From a virus, in IMG/VR virus record IMGVR_UViG_3300025647_000026, positions 1 to 64,000 of that record: a DNA stretch of 64,000 bases. The stretch is one strand, 5' to 3'. The position numbers were made by a program, and so were the translations under genes. This document shows, piece after piece, positions 44,532 to 51,549 of the stretch. The notes beneath the pieces were generated by a model, which was not told the origin of the DNA, ran no database searches, and saw nothing but the letters and a program-made list of their open reading frames with translations. How positions within the stretch are numbered: position 1 is the first letter of the stretch; each line of letters starts with the position of its first letter.

Positions 44532-44571
44532 AAACAATTATTTTAGAATCCAAATTTATTTTTAAAATAAA

Positions 44572-44661
44572 TCCCTCGAAGTAAATCGAGGGATTATATT
44601 ACAAAACAAATTATCAGGAATAGATTATGAGAACTACTCCTTCAACACAAGAGCAAATATA
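44572..44661 (-). ncRNA. Candidate small RNA with own promoter and terminator
   Basis: A CTAATTAAA-type promoter (-33 nonamer 44681-44689, box CAAATATA 44654-44661) points into about 75 nt with no ATG, ending in a perfect hairpin (TCCCTCGA / TCGAGGGA, about 44573-44596) followed by TTTATTTT on the - strand. This is the layout of a free-standing small RNA. No coding frame is present. Confidence 0.5.
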
Positions 44662-44689
44662 GGTATTCTAAAATCAATTCCTAATTAAA
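44654..44689 (-). promoter_or_regulatory. CTAATTAAA-type promoter 4
   Basis: CTAATTAAA (44681-44689), 19 nt, TATATTTG box on the - strand (44654-44661). It starts the candidate small RNA; no ORF follows. The -33 element lies just past the stop of the 124-aa gene. Confidence 0.75.
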
Positions 44690-44694
44690 TCTTT

Positions 44695-45069
44695 TTAATT
44701 CGCCATATTTTTAATCATTGATTCAAACATAGCTTCTTTTTCAGTATCTGTCATTAGTATTTTCTCTTTGTAATCAAGTTTTACGGCTCTTGCTTCCTCG
44801 CATAACTTCCAAAGCTCTTTCTCGTTCCTACATATCTCTTTGCCGTATTTATCGAAAGCTTTCATGTCCTTATCTCCATTTTTCTCGTACAAATACCAAC
44901 CTATCCATTCGTTAGCATCTTCTCCATAGTAATGCTCTAGTAAAAGTGCTATTATAGCATTGTACTCCTCTGTAATGGTAGTTATGTTAATATATTTGTA
45001 TAATACGTCAATAGTATCGTCTGTTTTCTTAATTTTGCTAAGAAGTTGTTTAAATATTGGTAGTTCCAT
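44695..45069 (-). CDS. Conserved phage hypothetical protein
   Basis: A 124-aa helical protein with 'DANEWIGWYLYEK' and 'DKYGKEICRNEKELWKLCEEA', features of a hypothetical family recurring in phages (an Asn-Glu-Trp-Ile-x-Trp core). Last gene of the leftward small-gene operon; overlaps its upstream neighbour by 20 nt. Confidence 0.6.
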   Translation of the reverse strand: MELPIFKQLLSKIKKTDDTIDVLYKYINITTITEEYNAIIALLLEHYYGEDANEWIGWYLYEKNGDKDMKAFDKYGKEICRNEKELWKLCEEARAVKLDYKEKILMTDTEKEAMFESMIKNMAN

Positions 45070-45268
45070 TTTTTCTGTTTATTATTTCGCAATTTCTACT
45101 TTTTTTATTATAAAATACATTCTCCTTGTCTATAATCTTAACTTCACTTATTAAAATTTTACAAGGTTCATCTAAGTACCAAATGTAATCAGGGTCTGTC
45201 TCTGAAATCATACCTACTTCGCAGTATTTCGGGTTAATTCCTTTTGGTTGGAAATATATTGGTGTCAT
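45050..45268 (-). CDS. Small protein, unknown
   Basis: 72 aa (MTPIYFQPKGINPKYCEVG...), beta-rich with a basic C-terminus. It overlaps the next gene by 20 nt and follows the previous by 1 nt. Not recognised. Confidence 0.55.
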   Translation of the reverse strand: MTPIYFQPKGINPKYCEVGMISETDPDYIWYLDEPCKILISEVKIIDKENVFYNKKSRNCEIINRKNGTTNI

Positions 45269-45269
45269 T

Positions 45270-45485
45270 TTATTCTTGTGTAAAGTTTTCTTTAAAATAG
45301 TTATTACAGTCTTCTTCTGTGGCTATTGCTCCCTCATCGTAAGTTCCCTGTGCATAAGCGTTCTTTAAGTCCTGCTCTTCTATTAGAAGGAATCTCTGAA
45401 ACTCTGTGTTTAAGTTATTACCTATAAAGTATTGGTTAGCCTTCATGTAGGTTATTAGCTGCGCTACTGCTGTTTTAGTCTTCAT
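45270..45485 (-). CDS. Small protein, unknown
   Basis: 71 aa, helical and acidic at the C-terminus (EEDCNNYFKENFTQE). The opening 'VAQLITYMKANQYFIGNNL' recurs in small phage proteins. Overlaps its upstream gene by 11 nt. Confidence 0.6.
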   Translation of the reverse strand: MKTKTAVAQLITYMKANQYFIGNNLNTEFQRFLLIEEQDLKNAYAQGTYDEGAIATEEDCNNYFKENFTQE

Positions 45486-45669
45486 TCATTCTTATGTTTT
45501 CTGCTAATTCTAAAATATGATTGTCTATTTGGTCTTGATGAAATGTCATACCTATCAGCATTGCGTTTATTGCGTTGTATATTTCTTCTAGTCCTGCCGC
45601 ATCACTCATTGTAGCAACTTGCTTAATTCCATGTGCCTTGAATGATATTTTTAATTTTCCTTCTTCCAT
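45475..45669 (-). CDS. Small protein, unknown
   Basis: 64 aa, helical, containing GLEEIYNAINAMLIGM. Its ATG overlaps the TAA of the 52-aa gene as TAATG. No function visible. Confidence 0.55.
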   Translation of the reverse strand: MEEGKLKISFKAHGIKQVATMSDAAGLEEIYNAINAMLIGMTFHQDQIDNHILELAENIRMNED

Positions 45670-45827
45670 TATATTTTATTTATTTTTCTTTTAAAAACTT
45701 CTATCCAAATATTTAACCAACCAATTTGGATGTCAACAAATGAATAATAATTTGAATATCCCATACCTTTAACTATTCTGAACATAATTCCAAAGTCTGT
45801 CCAATCCCATAATATATTTACTTTCAT
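45669..45827 (-). CDS. 52-aa protein, unknown
   Basis: MKVNILWDWTDFGIMFR... fills the gap between two operon genes and overlaps both (ATGA upstream, TAATG downstream), strong support that it is translated. Aromatic-rich; possibly membrane-proximal. Confidence 0.6.
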   Translation of the reverse strand: MKVNILWDWTDFGIMFRIVKGMGYSNYYSFVDIQIGWLNIWIEVFKRKINKI

Positions 45828-46060
45828 AGTTTATCGTAATTATTTTTATACAAATTTAAGGTTTCAATAAGTTCTTCAAAATCGTTAAAAGACCATCTTT
45901 CGGTTTTCATAATAAAGAAAGCACCTCCGCCTCCATCTTCTTCTGATTCTATACTCAGGAATTGACCTAAGTCTCCACCTTCTACGCAATCGCTATCTTG
46001 AGTGATTGTTATAATAAGTTTTTTACTTAATATTTCTGCTTTTTCTGTTAGTTCTTCCAT
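45824..46060 (-). CDS. Small acidic protein, unknown
   Basis: 78 aa with an acidic, glycine-rich middle (ESEEDGGGGAFFI). Overlaps its upstream neighbour by 13 nt. Highly acidic small phage proteins can mimic DNA, but this is only a possibility. Confidence 0.55.
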   Translation of the reverse strand: MEELTEKAEILSKKLIITITQDSDCVEGGDLGQFLSIESEEDGGGGAFFIMKTERWSFNDFEELIETLNLYKNNYDKL

Positions 46061-46260
46061 AATTCTTGTATTCTTTCTTTTAAACTTAATTTTATTACTA
46101 CGAATTTGCCATCTTGCCTTCTTACTACCCTATCTTTGGCTAATATAAAGTTACATACTTTACATACATAGGCTTTATTACAGCACCATTTAACCGGGCT
46201 TTTTGAGCTACCAAATAAGAATAATGGTAGCTTTAATTTGCAATTATAGCAGTCCCTCAC
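46048..46260 (-). CDS. Zinc-ribbon-type small protein, GTG start
   Basis: 70 aa with CYNC near the N-terminus and CC...CKVC in the middle, a zinc-ribbon arrangement. The only possible start is GTG 46260, overlapping the previous stop (GTGA). C-terminal half basic. Likely nucleic-acid or protein binding. Confidence 0.6.
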   Translation of the reverse strand: MRDCYNCKLKLPLFLFGSSKSPVKWCCNKAYVCKVCNFILAKDRVVRRQDGKFVVIKLSLKERIQELWKN

Positions 46261-46700
46261 GACATATCTCCTTCTACTTCTGGGTTAGTAGTGGTTGTTC
46301 TGTTACTTCCTGTTCCTTTTATCTCTATATGCATTTCGTACCATCTTTTGTTAGCTTCTACTAACTTATCTACTTCTTTTTGAGGAATATACCTGTCAGA
46401 AATCCTTTGCAAAGCTTCTATTTTATTCCTACTGTTTTGAGAAGCTATTTCTTCTAGTAAATGTTCCGTAGGTTTTATGGCTTTCATTGGGTGTGGAATA
46501 TCCTTTTCTAAGGGTGCTACTGCATCTACTAATTCCTTAGCTAAGTTAGTAGCAGCAACGTACTGATTAGTTCCTCCTAAGCCACTTTGACTAACGGATA
46601 ATAGGCATGTTGGGCAGTAGTATGTAAATAAATACTGTCTGTATTCTTCTTGCGTGTTAAAATCGTTTTTACTTTTCATTTTATTATTATTTAGTGCCAT
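46257..46700 (-). CDS. 147-aa protein, unknown
   Basis: Helical protein with CPTC near residue 29 and a disordered Thr-rich C-terminus. Start 46700 overlaps the membrane protein gene; ATG 46679 is an alternative. Not recognised. Confidence 0.55.
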   Translation of the reverse strand: MALNNNKMKSKNDFNTQEEYRQYLFTYYCPTCLLSVSQSGLGGTNQYVAATNLAKELVDAVAPLEKDIPHPMKAIKPTEHLLEEIASQNSRNKIEALQRISDRYIPQKEVDKLVEANKRWYEMHIEIKGTGSNRTTTTNPEVEGDMS

Positions 46701-46927
46701 TTAAAAGGGTTGGTTATTTCCATTTCTTTCCACATTCCTACAAATCCAAACATTAAAATAGCTGTTATTATTATTATAGTTAATGCTACATAACTAAGCG
46801 GATTGTAAGGGTTGAATCTATATGCGTTAAAATATCCTTCACCTAATCTTTTTAAGCCTTCCTTATGTCTTTTTTCGTTTGATACTATTTGCAGAATTTG
46901 CAAGTACCCTAGTATTTTTCTTACCAT
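46691..46927 (-). CDS. Single-pass membrane protein
   Basis: 78 aa with a basic, helical N-terminal half and a transmembrane segment 'YVALTIIIITAILMFGFVGMW' at about residues 46-66, with a short tail. Could act in superinfection exclusion or host-membrane takeover; not determinable. Confidence 0.6.
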   Translation of the reverse strand: MVRKILGYLQILQIVSNEKRHKEGLKRLGEGYFNAYRFNPYNPLSYVALTIIIITAILMFGFVGMWKEMEITNPFKWH

Positions 46928-46928
46928 G

Positions 46929-47132
46929 TTATATATTTTCTAAAATTTCTTGTACTTCACTGTAATGTAAATAAGCCCTGTCTGAGCCTGTATTTGAAAG
47001 CATTTTACTTACACATAACTTTGCGTGTAATACTGCTGTTGGGTATTCTATTCTACTATAATCACTTATTTTTTCCGATGTTTGAGAGAATAATTCTATT
47101 AAATTATCTGCTTCTTCTTGTGGCGTGTTCAT
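46929..47132 (-). CDS. 67-aa helical protein
   Basis: Start set at ATG 47132 (MNTPQEEADN) because the longer frame would begin inside the tRNA-like gene. Helical with a Ser/Tyr-rich middle. Starts 17 nt after the tRNA 3' end. Unknown function. Confidence 0.6.
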   Translation of the reverse strand: MNTPQEEADNLIELFSQTSEKISDYSRIEYPTAVLHAKLCVSKMLSNTGSDRAYLHYSEVQEILENI

Positions 47133-47148
47133 AGTTTTATTTAATTTA

Positions 47149-47221
47149 GTCGGAAGCAAGGAATTGAGCCTCATTTTCTACCTCTCATAGGTAGTGTAAT
47201 TGCCATTATACGACATTCCGA
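47149..47221 (-). tRNA. tRNA-like gene with unusual anticodon loop
   Basis: 73-nt cloverleaf on the - strand: acceptor TCGGAAT/CTTCCGA (one mismatch), D arm like tRNA-Gly (GTATAATGGCAATTAC), anticodon stem CTACC/GGTAG, T arm TGAGG-CTCAATT-CCTTG. The anticodon loop reads TATGAGA, with A instead of T at position 33; position 34-36 would be TGA. The discriminator is C. The mismatches suggest a degenerate or unusual tRNA. Confidence 0.5.
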
Positions 47222-47268
47222 TATTTACACTTCCTCTATTCGTTGTATAGTGATAACCAACCCAAAGT

Positions 47269-47354
47269 CAGTCAGAACATGATTCGAACATGTAAAAATA
47301 TAGGTAGTTAACACGCCTCAACCCTATAACGTATACCACTTCCGCCACCTGACT
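47269..47354 (-). tRNA. Class II tRNA, probably Ser(UGA)
   Basis: 86-nt class II tRNA on the - strand: acceptor AGTCAGG/TCTGACT, Leu-like D arm (GCGGAAGTGGTATACGT), anticodon stem ATAGG/CGTGT (one G-G mismatch), loop GTTGAGG (anticodon TGA), a 17-nt variable region, and a perfect T arm ACATG-TTCGAAT-CATGT. The G discriminator and TGA anticodon favour serine; the D arm is Leu-like, so a shifted GAG (Leu) reading cannot be excluded. Confidence 0.7.
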
Positions 47355-47360
47355 AATTAT

Positions 47361-47726
47361 TTATCTACTCACTACTACTCCATTATGAGTTAGCGTTACC
47401 TGACAAGGATTTTCTTTATCTTCTATTTTTTTGTGTCTACGTCTTAAACCTTTACAGTATTGAGAATAAGTCCATTGGGTATCGTTCTTTATGTTATAAT
47501 CTTGCCAACTAAATATCTTCCCTTTAGGTTTGTTATTATTCATATCGTAAGCTATATCCTCCATATTAAAATAATACTGTTCAATAAAACTTGCTATCCC
47601 ACCTACTTCACTTGATACCCAGTAATCAAATTCGTAACCTTGTTTCTTTACAAATTCGTCTACATAAGCGTTGCAAATACGATTATATTCGTTATTTAAA
47701 GTGATTATAGTTTCTTTGCGTGTCAT
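47361..47726 (-). CDS. 121-aa protein, unknown
   Basis: A basic, aromatic protein (MTRKETIITLNNEYNRICNAY...). Its ATG overlaps the TAA of a five-codon frame (MKYIK) that begins exactly four bases after a TACTTTTG box, so translation is probably coupled to that mini-cistron. It precedes the tRNA genes in the same transcript. Not recognised. Confidence 0.6.
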   Translation of the reverse strand: MTRKETIITLNNEYNRICNAYVDEFVKKQGYEFDYWVSSEVGGIASFIEQYYFNMEDIAYDMNNNKPKGKIFSWQDYNIKNDTQWTYSQYCKGLRRRHKKIEDKENPCQVTLTHNGVVVSR

Positions 47727-47747
47727 TATTTAATGTATTTCATATCA

Positions 47748-47783
47748 CAAAAGTATTAATTTAATTCATAATAACTAATTAAA
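47748..47783 (-). promoter_or_regulatory. CTAATTAAA-type promoter 5 with mini-cistron
   Basis: CTAATTAAA (47775-47783), 19 nt, TACTTTTG box on the - strand (47748-47755). Four bases later, ATG begins MKYIK-stop, whose TAA overlaps the ATG of the 121-aa gene. Confidence 0.75.
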
Positions 47784-47853
47784 TCTTTTTAATTAACAAA
47801 TTATGTTTTATATTCTAAATGTCATGTTTAACCTTATCTTCTTACTATAATAC

Positions 47854-48159
47854 CTATTTTTTACTTATCATATATTGATGAAGGAAATTACCAAGTTTAT
47901 CTACTAACTTCTCATCAAGCCAACTTTTACTATCAGCGTAGAATAACAGGCAATGCATCATCTCATGAAAAAACGTGCTATCAATAATTTCAGTTTTATA
48001 ATCAACCCAAACCTTTTTACTCTTATATTTATTAGCAATTATTATCTTATTCTCGAAAGGTATAAACTGACCGTAACACTTATTCTTATGGCAGTATTCG
48101 TTATCAATAATAATCTCAATCGTTTGTCCTAGAAGTTGGAAGGAAGAAGGTATAATCAT
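47854..48159 (-). CDS. Zincin-like metallopeptidase
   Basis: 101 aa with HEMMH (residues 65-69), the HExxH zinc site, in 'DSTFFHEMMHCLLFYA'. Small free-standing zincins of this kind (SprT/ImmA-like) occur in phages. Possible roles include repressor cleavage; the substrate is unknown. It starts 3 nt after the phosphoesterase gene. Confidence 0.65.
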   Translation of the reverse strand: MIIPSSFQLLGQTIEIIIDNEYCHKNKCYGQFIPFENKIIIANKYKSKKVWVDYKTEIIDSTFFHEMMHCLLFYADSKSWLDEKLVDKLGNFLHQYMISKK

Positions 48160-48162
48160 AGG

Positions 48163-49377
48163 TTAAAAAATATAATCGTGATTACTAACTTGCCCGTTTA
48201 AATAATAGTTCCTAAAAGTAAAGCCACTCATACTGTTGTTAAAGTTGATTTTCACCCAATTTGATGGAGGAGCAAAGCTTGGAAAGTTATGGTACTGAAA
48301 CTTTTTACTGCAAGATTTATCTATAAGTGATTGATGACTATCTCCTTTATCAAACTCTATAATAACATTTTTTTTGTATAAGAAGTTCTCGTCAATAAAA
48401 TGAGAAATAGTTTTTATAATTTTATCATTTATTTGCGGCTTAAGACCAAACTTCATTGTGCCGCCATCTTTCCCGTGACACTCAATTATACAGAATTTAT
48501 CCATAACCATATAGTAGTCCATAAACTTACGCTGTATGTTTACTGTAACCTTATTAGGGTATTTTATTTCAATGTAAGCTTTAAATGCTGAATTAACTAT
48601 ATAGGCAAATGAACCGCTATGGTTATCATCGGTAATATTATTACAAACAATCTTGTCGTAATAAGGAATTAGGCTGTCAATCATTTTAATCTTAAACCTT
48701 AATCCTACATCAAAAGCCATTTGGTTATCCATATTCTGCGGTAAATGGTGTTCTCTACGAATTGTCATGCCGTCCCAACCGTCCATATAATCCCCTAAAT
48801 CACTGATATACAACGTATTAAACTTTTTATGTTCTAATATCCATTTAAGGGATATTGCTAACCTATTATTTAACTCTTCCTCATCCCACTTGCCTTCGTA
48901 CAATGCAAAGCCATCTTTATCTACACACATTCCAACGTGAACGTCTGTGTAAATAAATCTATCAAAGCCATCCATTTTAGTTGGAGTAGATGCTAGGCTA
49001 ATAGGTTCTATTTTATCCTTAAATATTGATAGAAAGTCTATTTCTTTAGGTTCTGTTTCGCCTTCTTCTATAAAATTAGGATTCTTAATAAACAAACTAG
49101 CGGTTTTATTTTTAAGCCACATGTGTTTAACGTTCCCAAAATCTACGTTCAATTCTTCCGTTGCATCGTAAATGCCTTCGTGGTCGTCTAGTATTCTTCG
49201 TTTATTTCTAAGAATATACTTTCTAAACTCTCTTAATTCACTATTTTCAAGTGTAAGTTTTAGTTTTTGACAAACCTGTCTTGCAATTTCGGTGTCTGAT
49301 TCTAAATTCTTTTCAATAATAATTTCTTTTATTGCCTCCTCATAAATCGCCCACCTAGATTTTTTGTTATTCGCCAT
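48163..49377 (-). CDS. Calcineurin-like phosphoesterase (SbcD/Mre11-like)
   Basis: 404 aa. The metal-binding motifs of the calcineurin family are in order: TDVH (144-147), DLGDYMD (193-199), TDDNH (249-253), CHGKD (300-304) and GDSH (345-348). The N-terminal 120 residues are helical and charged, possibly DNA-binding. It probably degrades DNA or processes ends during phage replication, as phage SbcD-like proteins do. No SbcC partner is visible. Confidence 0.75.
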   Translation of the reverse strand: MANNKKSRWAIYEEAIKEIIIEKNLESDTEIARQVCQKLKLTLENSELREFRKYILRNKRRILDDHEGIYDATEELNVDFGNVKHMWLKNKTASLFIKNPNFIEEGETEPKEIDFLSIFKDKIEPISLASTPTKMDGFDRFIYTDVHVGMCVDKDGFALYEGKWDEEELNNRLAISLKWILEHKKFNTLYISDLGDYMDGWDGMTIRREHHLPQNMDNQMAFDVGLRFKIKMIDSLIPYYDKIVCNNITDDNHSGSFAYIVNSAFKAYIEIKYPNKVTVNIQRKFMDYYMVMDKFCIIECHGKDGGTMKFGLKPQINDKIIKTISHFIDENFLYKKNVIIEFDKGDSHQSLIDKSCSKKFQYHNFPSFAPPSNWVKINFNNSMSGFTFRNYYLNGQVSNHDYIF

Positions 49378-49379
49378 GT

Positions 49380-49751
49380 TTATTTGTTTTTTACTATTTC
49401 TATTAATTTTTTAAGACATTCAAGTTCTGCTTCTTCGTAGGTTTTAAAATCTGTTTCAAATTCTGATATTGATTGGCTGTGGTTTATTATTTGATAATCA
49501 CAATTAACATCATTTTCCAATGAATTATCTAATCCTATTGAATGATATAATCCATACTTCTCTCTAAACCATCTAAATGCTTGTTGGTATAGTGGTGCTG
49601 AACATTCTTGGTCAGCATGTGTATATCCATCAGTTCTTGTTTTTTCTTGGATTAGCCAGTTTTTAGATTTCCAATATCCAAAACAAAGTTCGTCAAATCC
49701 TAATTCTTTAAGAGCTAATGCCTGTTCATAGCTAACAAATTCTTTATTCAT
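49380..49751 (-). CDS. Conserved phage hypothetical protein
   Basis: 123 aa of a family widespread in Bacteroidota phages: 'ALALKELGFDELCFGYW' and 'APLYQQAFRWFREKYGL' are its hallmarks. Function unknown. Encoded 2 nt upstream of the phosphoesterase. Confidence 0.75.
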   Translation of the reverse strand: MNKEFVSYEQALALKELGFDELCFGYWKSKNWLIQEKTRTDGYTHADQECSAPLYQQAFRWFREKYGLYHSIGLDNSLENDVNCDYQIINHSQSISEFETDFKTYEEAELECLKKLIEIVKNK

Positions 49752-49780
49752 TATTTTTATTTTATACTATTTGGATTAAT

Positions 49781-50134
49781 TTAACAACCAAATTCTTTTT
49801 TTAATTTTTCAAACTCCGCAAATCTTTTTATTTTTTCCTCTTGTTTATATCGTTCATTATTTTCCTTTTGGCGTTTTTCTTGCTCTTGTCTTTCTACCTC
49901 TTCTTTATCTTTACGTATTTTAATTAGCTCGTCTAAATCGGTAGTTAAATCTTCCGCAGTAACTATTTCACTTCTATAATCGATTCCTCCATATGAGGTA
50001 CTCCACGATTCGTTACAATAAAAATCACCGTTACTAGTTAATTCAATTGAGTCTGGCGTACTATTGGTTTTGGCCAAATAAATTTGTTCTACTCTGTTAT
50101 AGATTGTTTCTAATAATTTTGTTGTTATTTCCAT
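49781..50134 (-). CDS. 117-aa protein with charged coiled coil
   Basis: N-terminal beta segment and a C-terminal highly charged helix (EEVERQEQEKRQKENNERYK). Not recognised; operon member. Confidence 0.6.
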   Translation of the reverse strand: MEITTKLLETIYNRVEQIYLAKTNSTPDSIELTSNGDFYCNESWSTSYGGIDYRSEIVTAEDLTTDLDELIKIRKDKEEVERQEQEKRQKENNERYKQEEKIKRFAEFEKLKKEFGC

Positions 50135-50148
50135 ATTATTTGTTTTTA

Positions 50149-50688
50149 TTAAAAATTATTTATTGATTCAATTTTTGCAGTATCTAAAAAACCACCCATC
50201 AATTGTCTTTGTTGTAAATCGGTATTTAGTTTCATGTTTATTTGGTTTAAAAAACTTTCCATTTCTGGCATTGGAGGCAAATAACCACGACTACAATTAG
50301 CATATAATTGGTTTATAAAACCTCGCTTTAAATCGGATTCATACTGGTGTCCAGTTCTCATGTAATAGTAAGCAGCTCTAACAGTTTGACTTCTATTAAC
50401 TCCCGCATGGCAATGCAAATAAACCCTGCTATTACTTTTTTCAGCTGCAAATAAAACTACCATCGCTCCATAAATTGAATTTAAGCCAATATCTCTTTTA
50501 CATTCGTTCATTGGAAACCAAAATGACTTTATATTATTGGCAATTAGTAATAAATGATGACTTGTGTAGTATTCGTCAGAAACGTTAATTACATAGTCAA
50601 ATTCATTTACATCAAACCTTCTATTATCTTCGTGAGGGAATCCTCCAACTATTAAATTTTTTTCAAACCATTCTTTAAATTTTGACAT
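50149..50688 (-). CDS. Dual-specificity/tyrosine phosphatase-like protein
   Basis: 179 aa with the protein-tyrosine-phosphatase signature HCHAGVNRS (residues 92-100; catalytic Cys93, Arg99) preceded by a beta strand (RVYL) and followed by 'QTVRAAYYYMR', as in dual-specificity phosphatases. Upstream 'DYVINVSDEYY' fits the DSP fold. A phage protein phosphatase could alter host or phage phosphoproteins or RNA ends; the substrate is unknown. Confidence 0.75.
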   Translation of the reverse strand: MSKFKEWFEKNLIVGGFPHEDNRRFDVNEFDYVINVSDEYYTSHHLLLIANNIKSFWFPMNECKRDIGLNSIYGAMVVLFAAEKSNSRVYLHCHAGVNRSQTVRAAYYYMRTGHQYESDLKRGFINQLYANCSRGYLPPMPEMESFLNQINMKLNTDLQQRQLMGGFLDTAKIESINNF

Positions 50689-50689
50689 A

Positions 50690-50902
50690 TTATTTGTTTT
50701 TCAGATTATCAATTTCTCGTTGTAAGTAAAATAAAGCTTTTTCTAAGTCTTCAAGTTTATCGCCTTTCTTGCCTGCTCTAAGCACATATTTTGTACAATT
50801 ACCTAGCATAAAGTTTAAGTCGTAATGTTCTATTATCTTAATAGGTTCAAAAGGGTTATCTTCCCCTCCGTAATGTACTGGGTGATTGACTTTGTTTTCC
50901 AT
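50690..50902 (-). CDS. DUF3310 protein
   Basis: 70 aa with the DUF3310 pattern 'VNHPVHYGG...EPIKIIEHY...GNCTKYVLRAGKKG...DLEKALFYLQREI'. This short family (once called nucleotide-kinase-like, SaV) is common in phages near replication genes; its function is unclear. Confidence 0.85.
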   Translation of the reverse strand: MENKVNHPVHYGGEDNPFEPIKIIEHYDLNFMLGNCTKYVLRAGKKGDKLEDLEKALFYLQREIDNLKNK

Positions 50903-51097
50903 TTATTTAATTCCAAATAGGTTTTTAATATTGTTTAGCATATCGTCTGATGAGAAATCAGGCTCTGTAATATCTTCTATGCTAATGAAATTTAGCCTGT
51001 CATTTATTTGACGTTTAGCATCTTCAATGCTATATGCTCTTACTTTTGTACTCATTTTCCTTCCGTAAAATTCAAAGCGCAATATGTAATCTTTCAT
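50903..51097 (-). CDS. 64-aa protein, first gene of leftward operon
   Basis: MKDYILRFEFYGRKMSTKVRAY... a beta-strand then helical C-terminus. ATG lies four bases after a TACTTTTG box. Unknown function. Confidence 0.65.
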   Translation of the reverse strand: MKDYILRFEFYGRKMSTKVRAYSIEDAKRQINDRLNFISIEDITEPDFSSDDMLNNIKNLFGIK

Positions 51098-51101
51098 TAT
51101 A

Positions 51102-51137
51102 CAAAAGTAGTGATATTTAGCTAAATAACAAGTTAAA
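51102..51137 (-). promoter_or_regulatory. Leftward promoter with CAAGTTAAA -33 variant
   Basis: CAAGTTAAA (51129-51137), 19 nt, CAAAAGTA (51102-51109; TACTTTTG on the - strand), four bases before ATG 51097. Left half of a divergent promoter pair. Confidence 0.65.
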
Positions 51138-51169
51138 TTAATTTAATACAATTATACTATTAGGTATTA

Positions 51170-51177
51170 TACCTTTG
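51170..51177 (+). promoter_or_regulatory. -7 box of rightward broken gene
   Basis: TACCTTTG on the + strand, four bases before ATG 51182. Right half of the divergent pair with 51102. Confidence 0.6.
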
Positions 51178-51181
51178 TGGT

Positions 51182-51451
51182 ATGGAAATAATAATTGACA
51201 ATACCTTGTTTACTGTAACCAAAAAGAAGAATTATGGAAGCCACTTTAAAATTTAACCTGCCGAAGAAGCAACAGAACACCTTCGTTGCGTAAAAGCTGA
51301 TAGTATATATATGTGCTTATGGGAATTTGACCAATATTTAAGGGAGCAAATTAAGTACCACGAGAAGAATGAACTGCAAGTTGTGAGGGATAGGCTGTCG
51401 GAAATAATGTTCGAGAATGGCGTTGGGTTTAATGAGTTGGCGGTGGGATAG
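51182..51451 (+). pseudogene. Disrupted phage hypothetical gene
   Basis: One 90-codon frame from ATG 51182 to TAG 51451 interrupted by an in-frame TAA after 'GSHFKI' (at about 51254-51256). The remainder 'PAEEATEHLRCVKADSIY' and 'WEFDQYLREQIKYHEKNE' matches a common small phage family whose usual core reads FKFNLPEEA. Restoring that core needs one inserted and one deleted base around 51247-51270, so compensating indels (or assembly errors in the AAAATTTAA run) are likely. The gene is followed by the BRO promoter. Confidence 0.55.
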
Positions 51452-51492
51452 TAAAAACATTATGTTAAGTAGAAAAATAAATAAAATAAAAC

Positions 51493-51523
51493 TTGCACAT
51501 ATAACAACCGTTTAATATATTTG
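51493..51523 (+). promoter_or_regulatory. Promoter of rightward replication operon
   Basis: TTG (51493-51495), 20 nt, TATATTTG (51516-51523), 26 nt before ATG 51550. Confidence 0.7.
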
Positions 51524-51549
51524 CACTCGTACTAAACGTATTTATTTAA

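Noticed and set aside
47149-47354. Suppressor tRNA explaining the TAA in the 51182 gene
   Set aside because: Neither tRNA-like gene has a TTA anticodon; both read TGA at 34-36, which decodes serine, not ochre.
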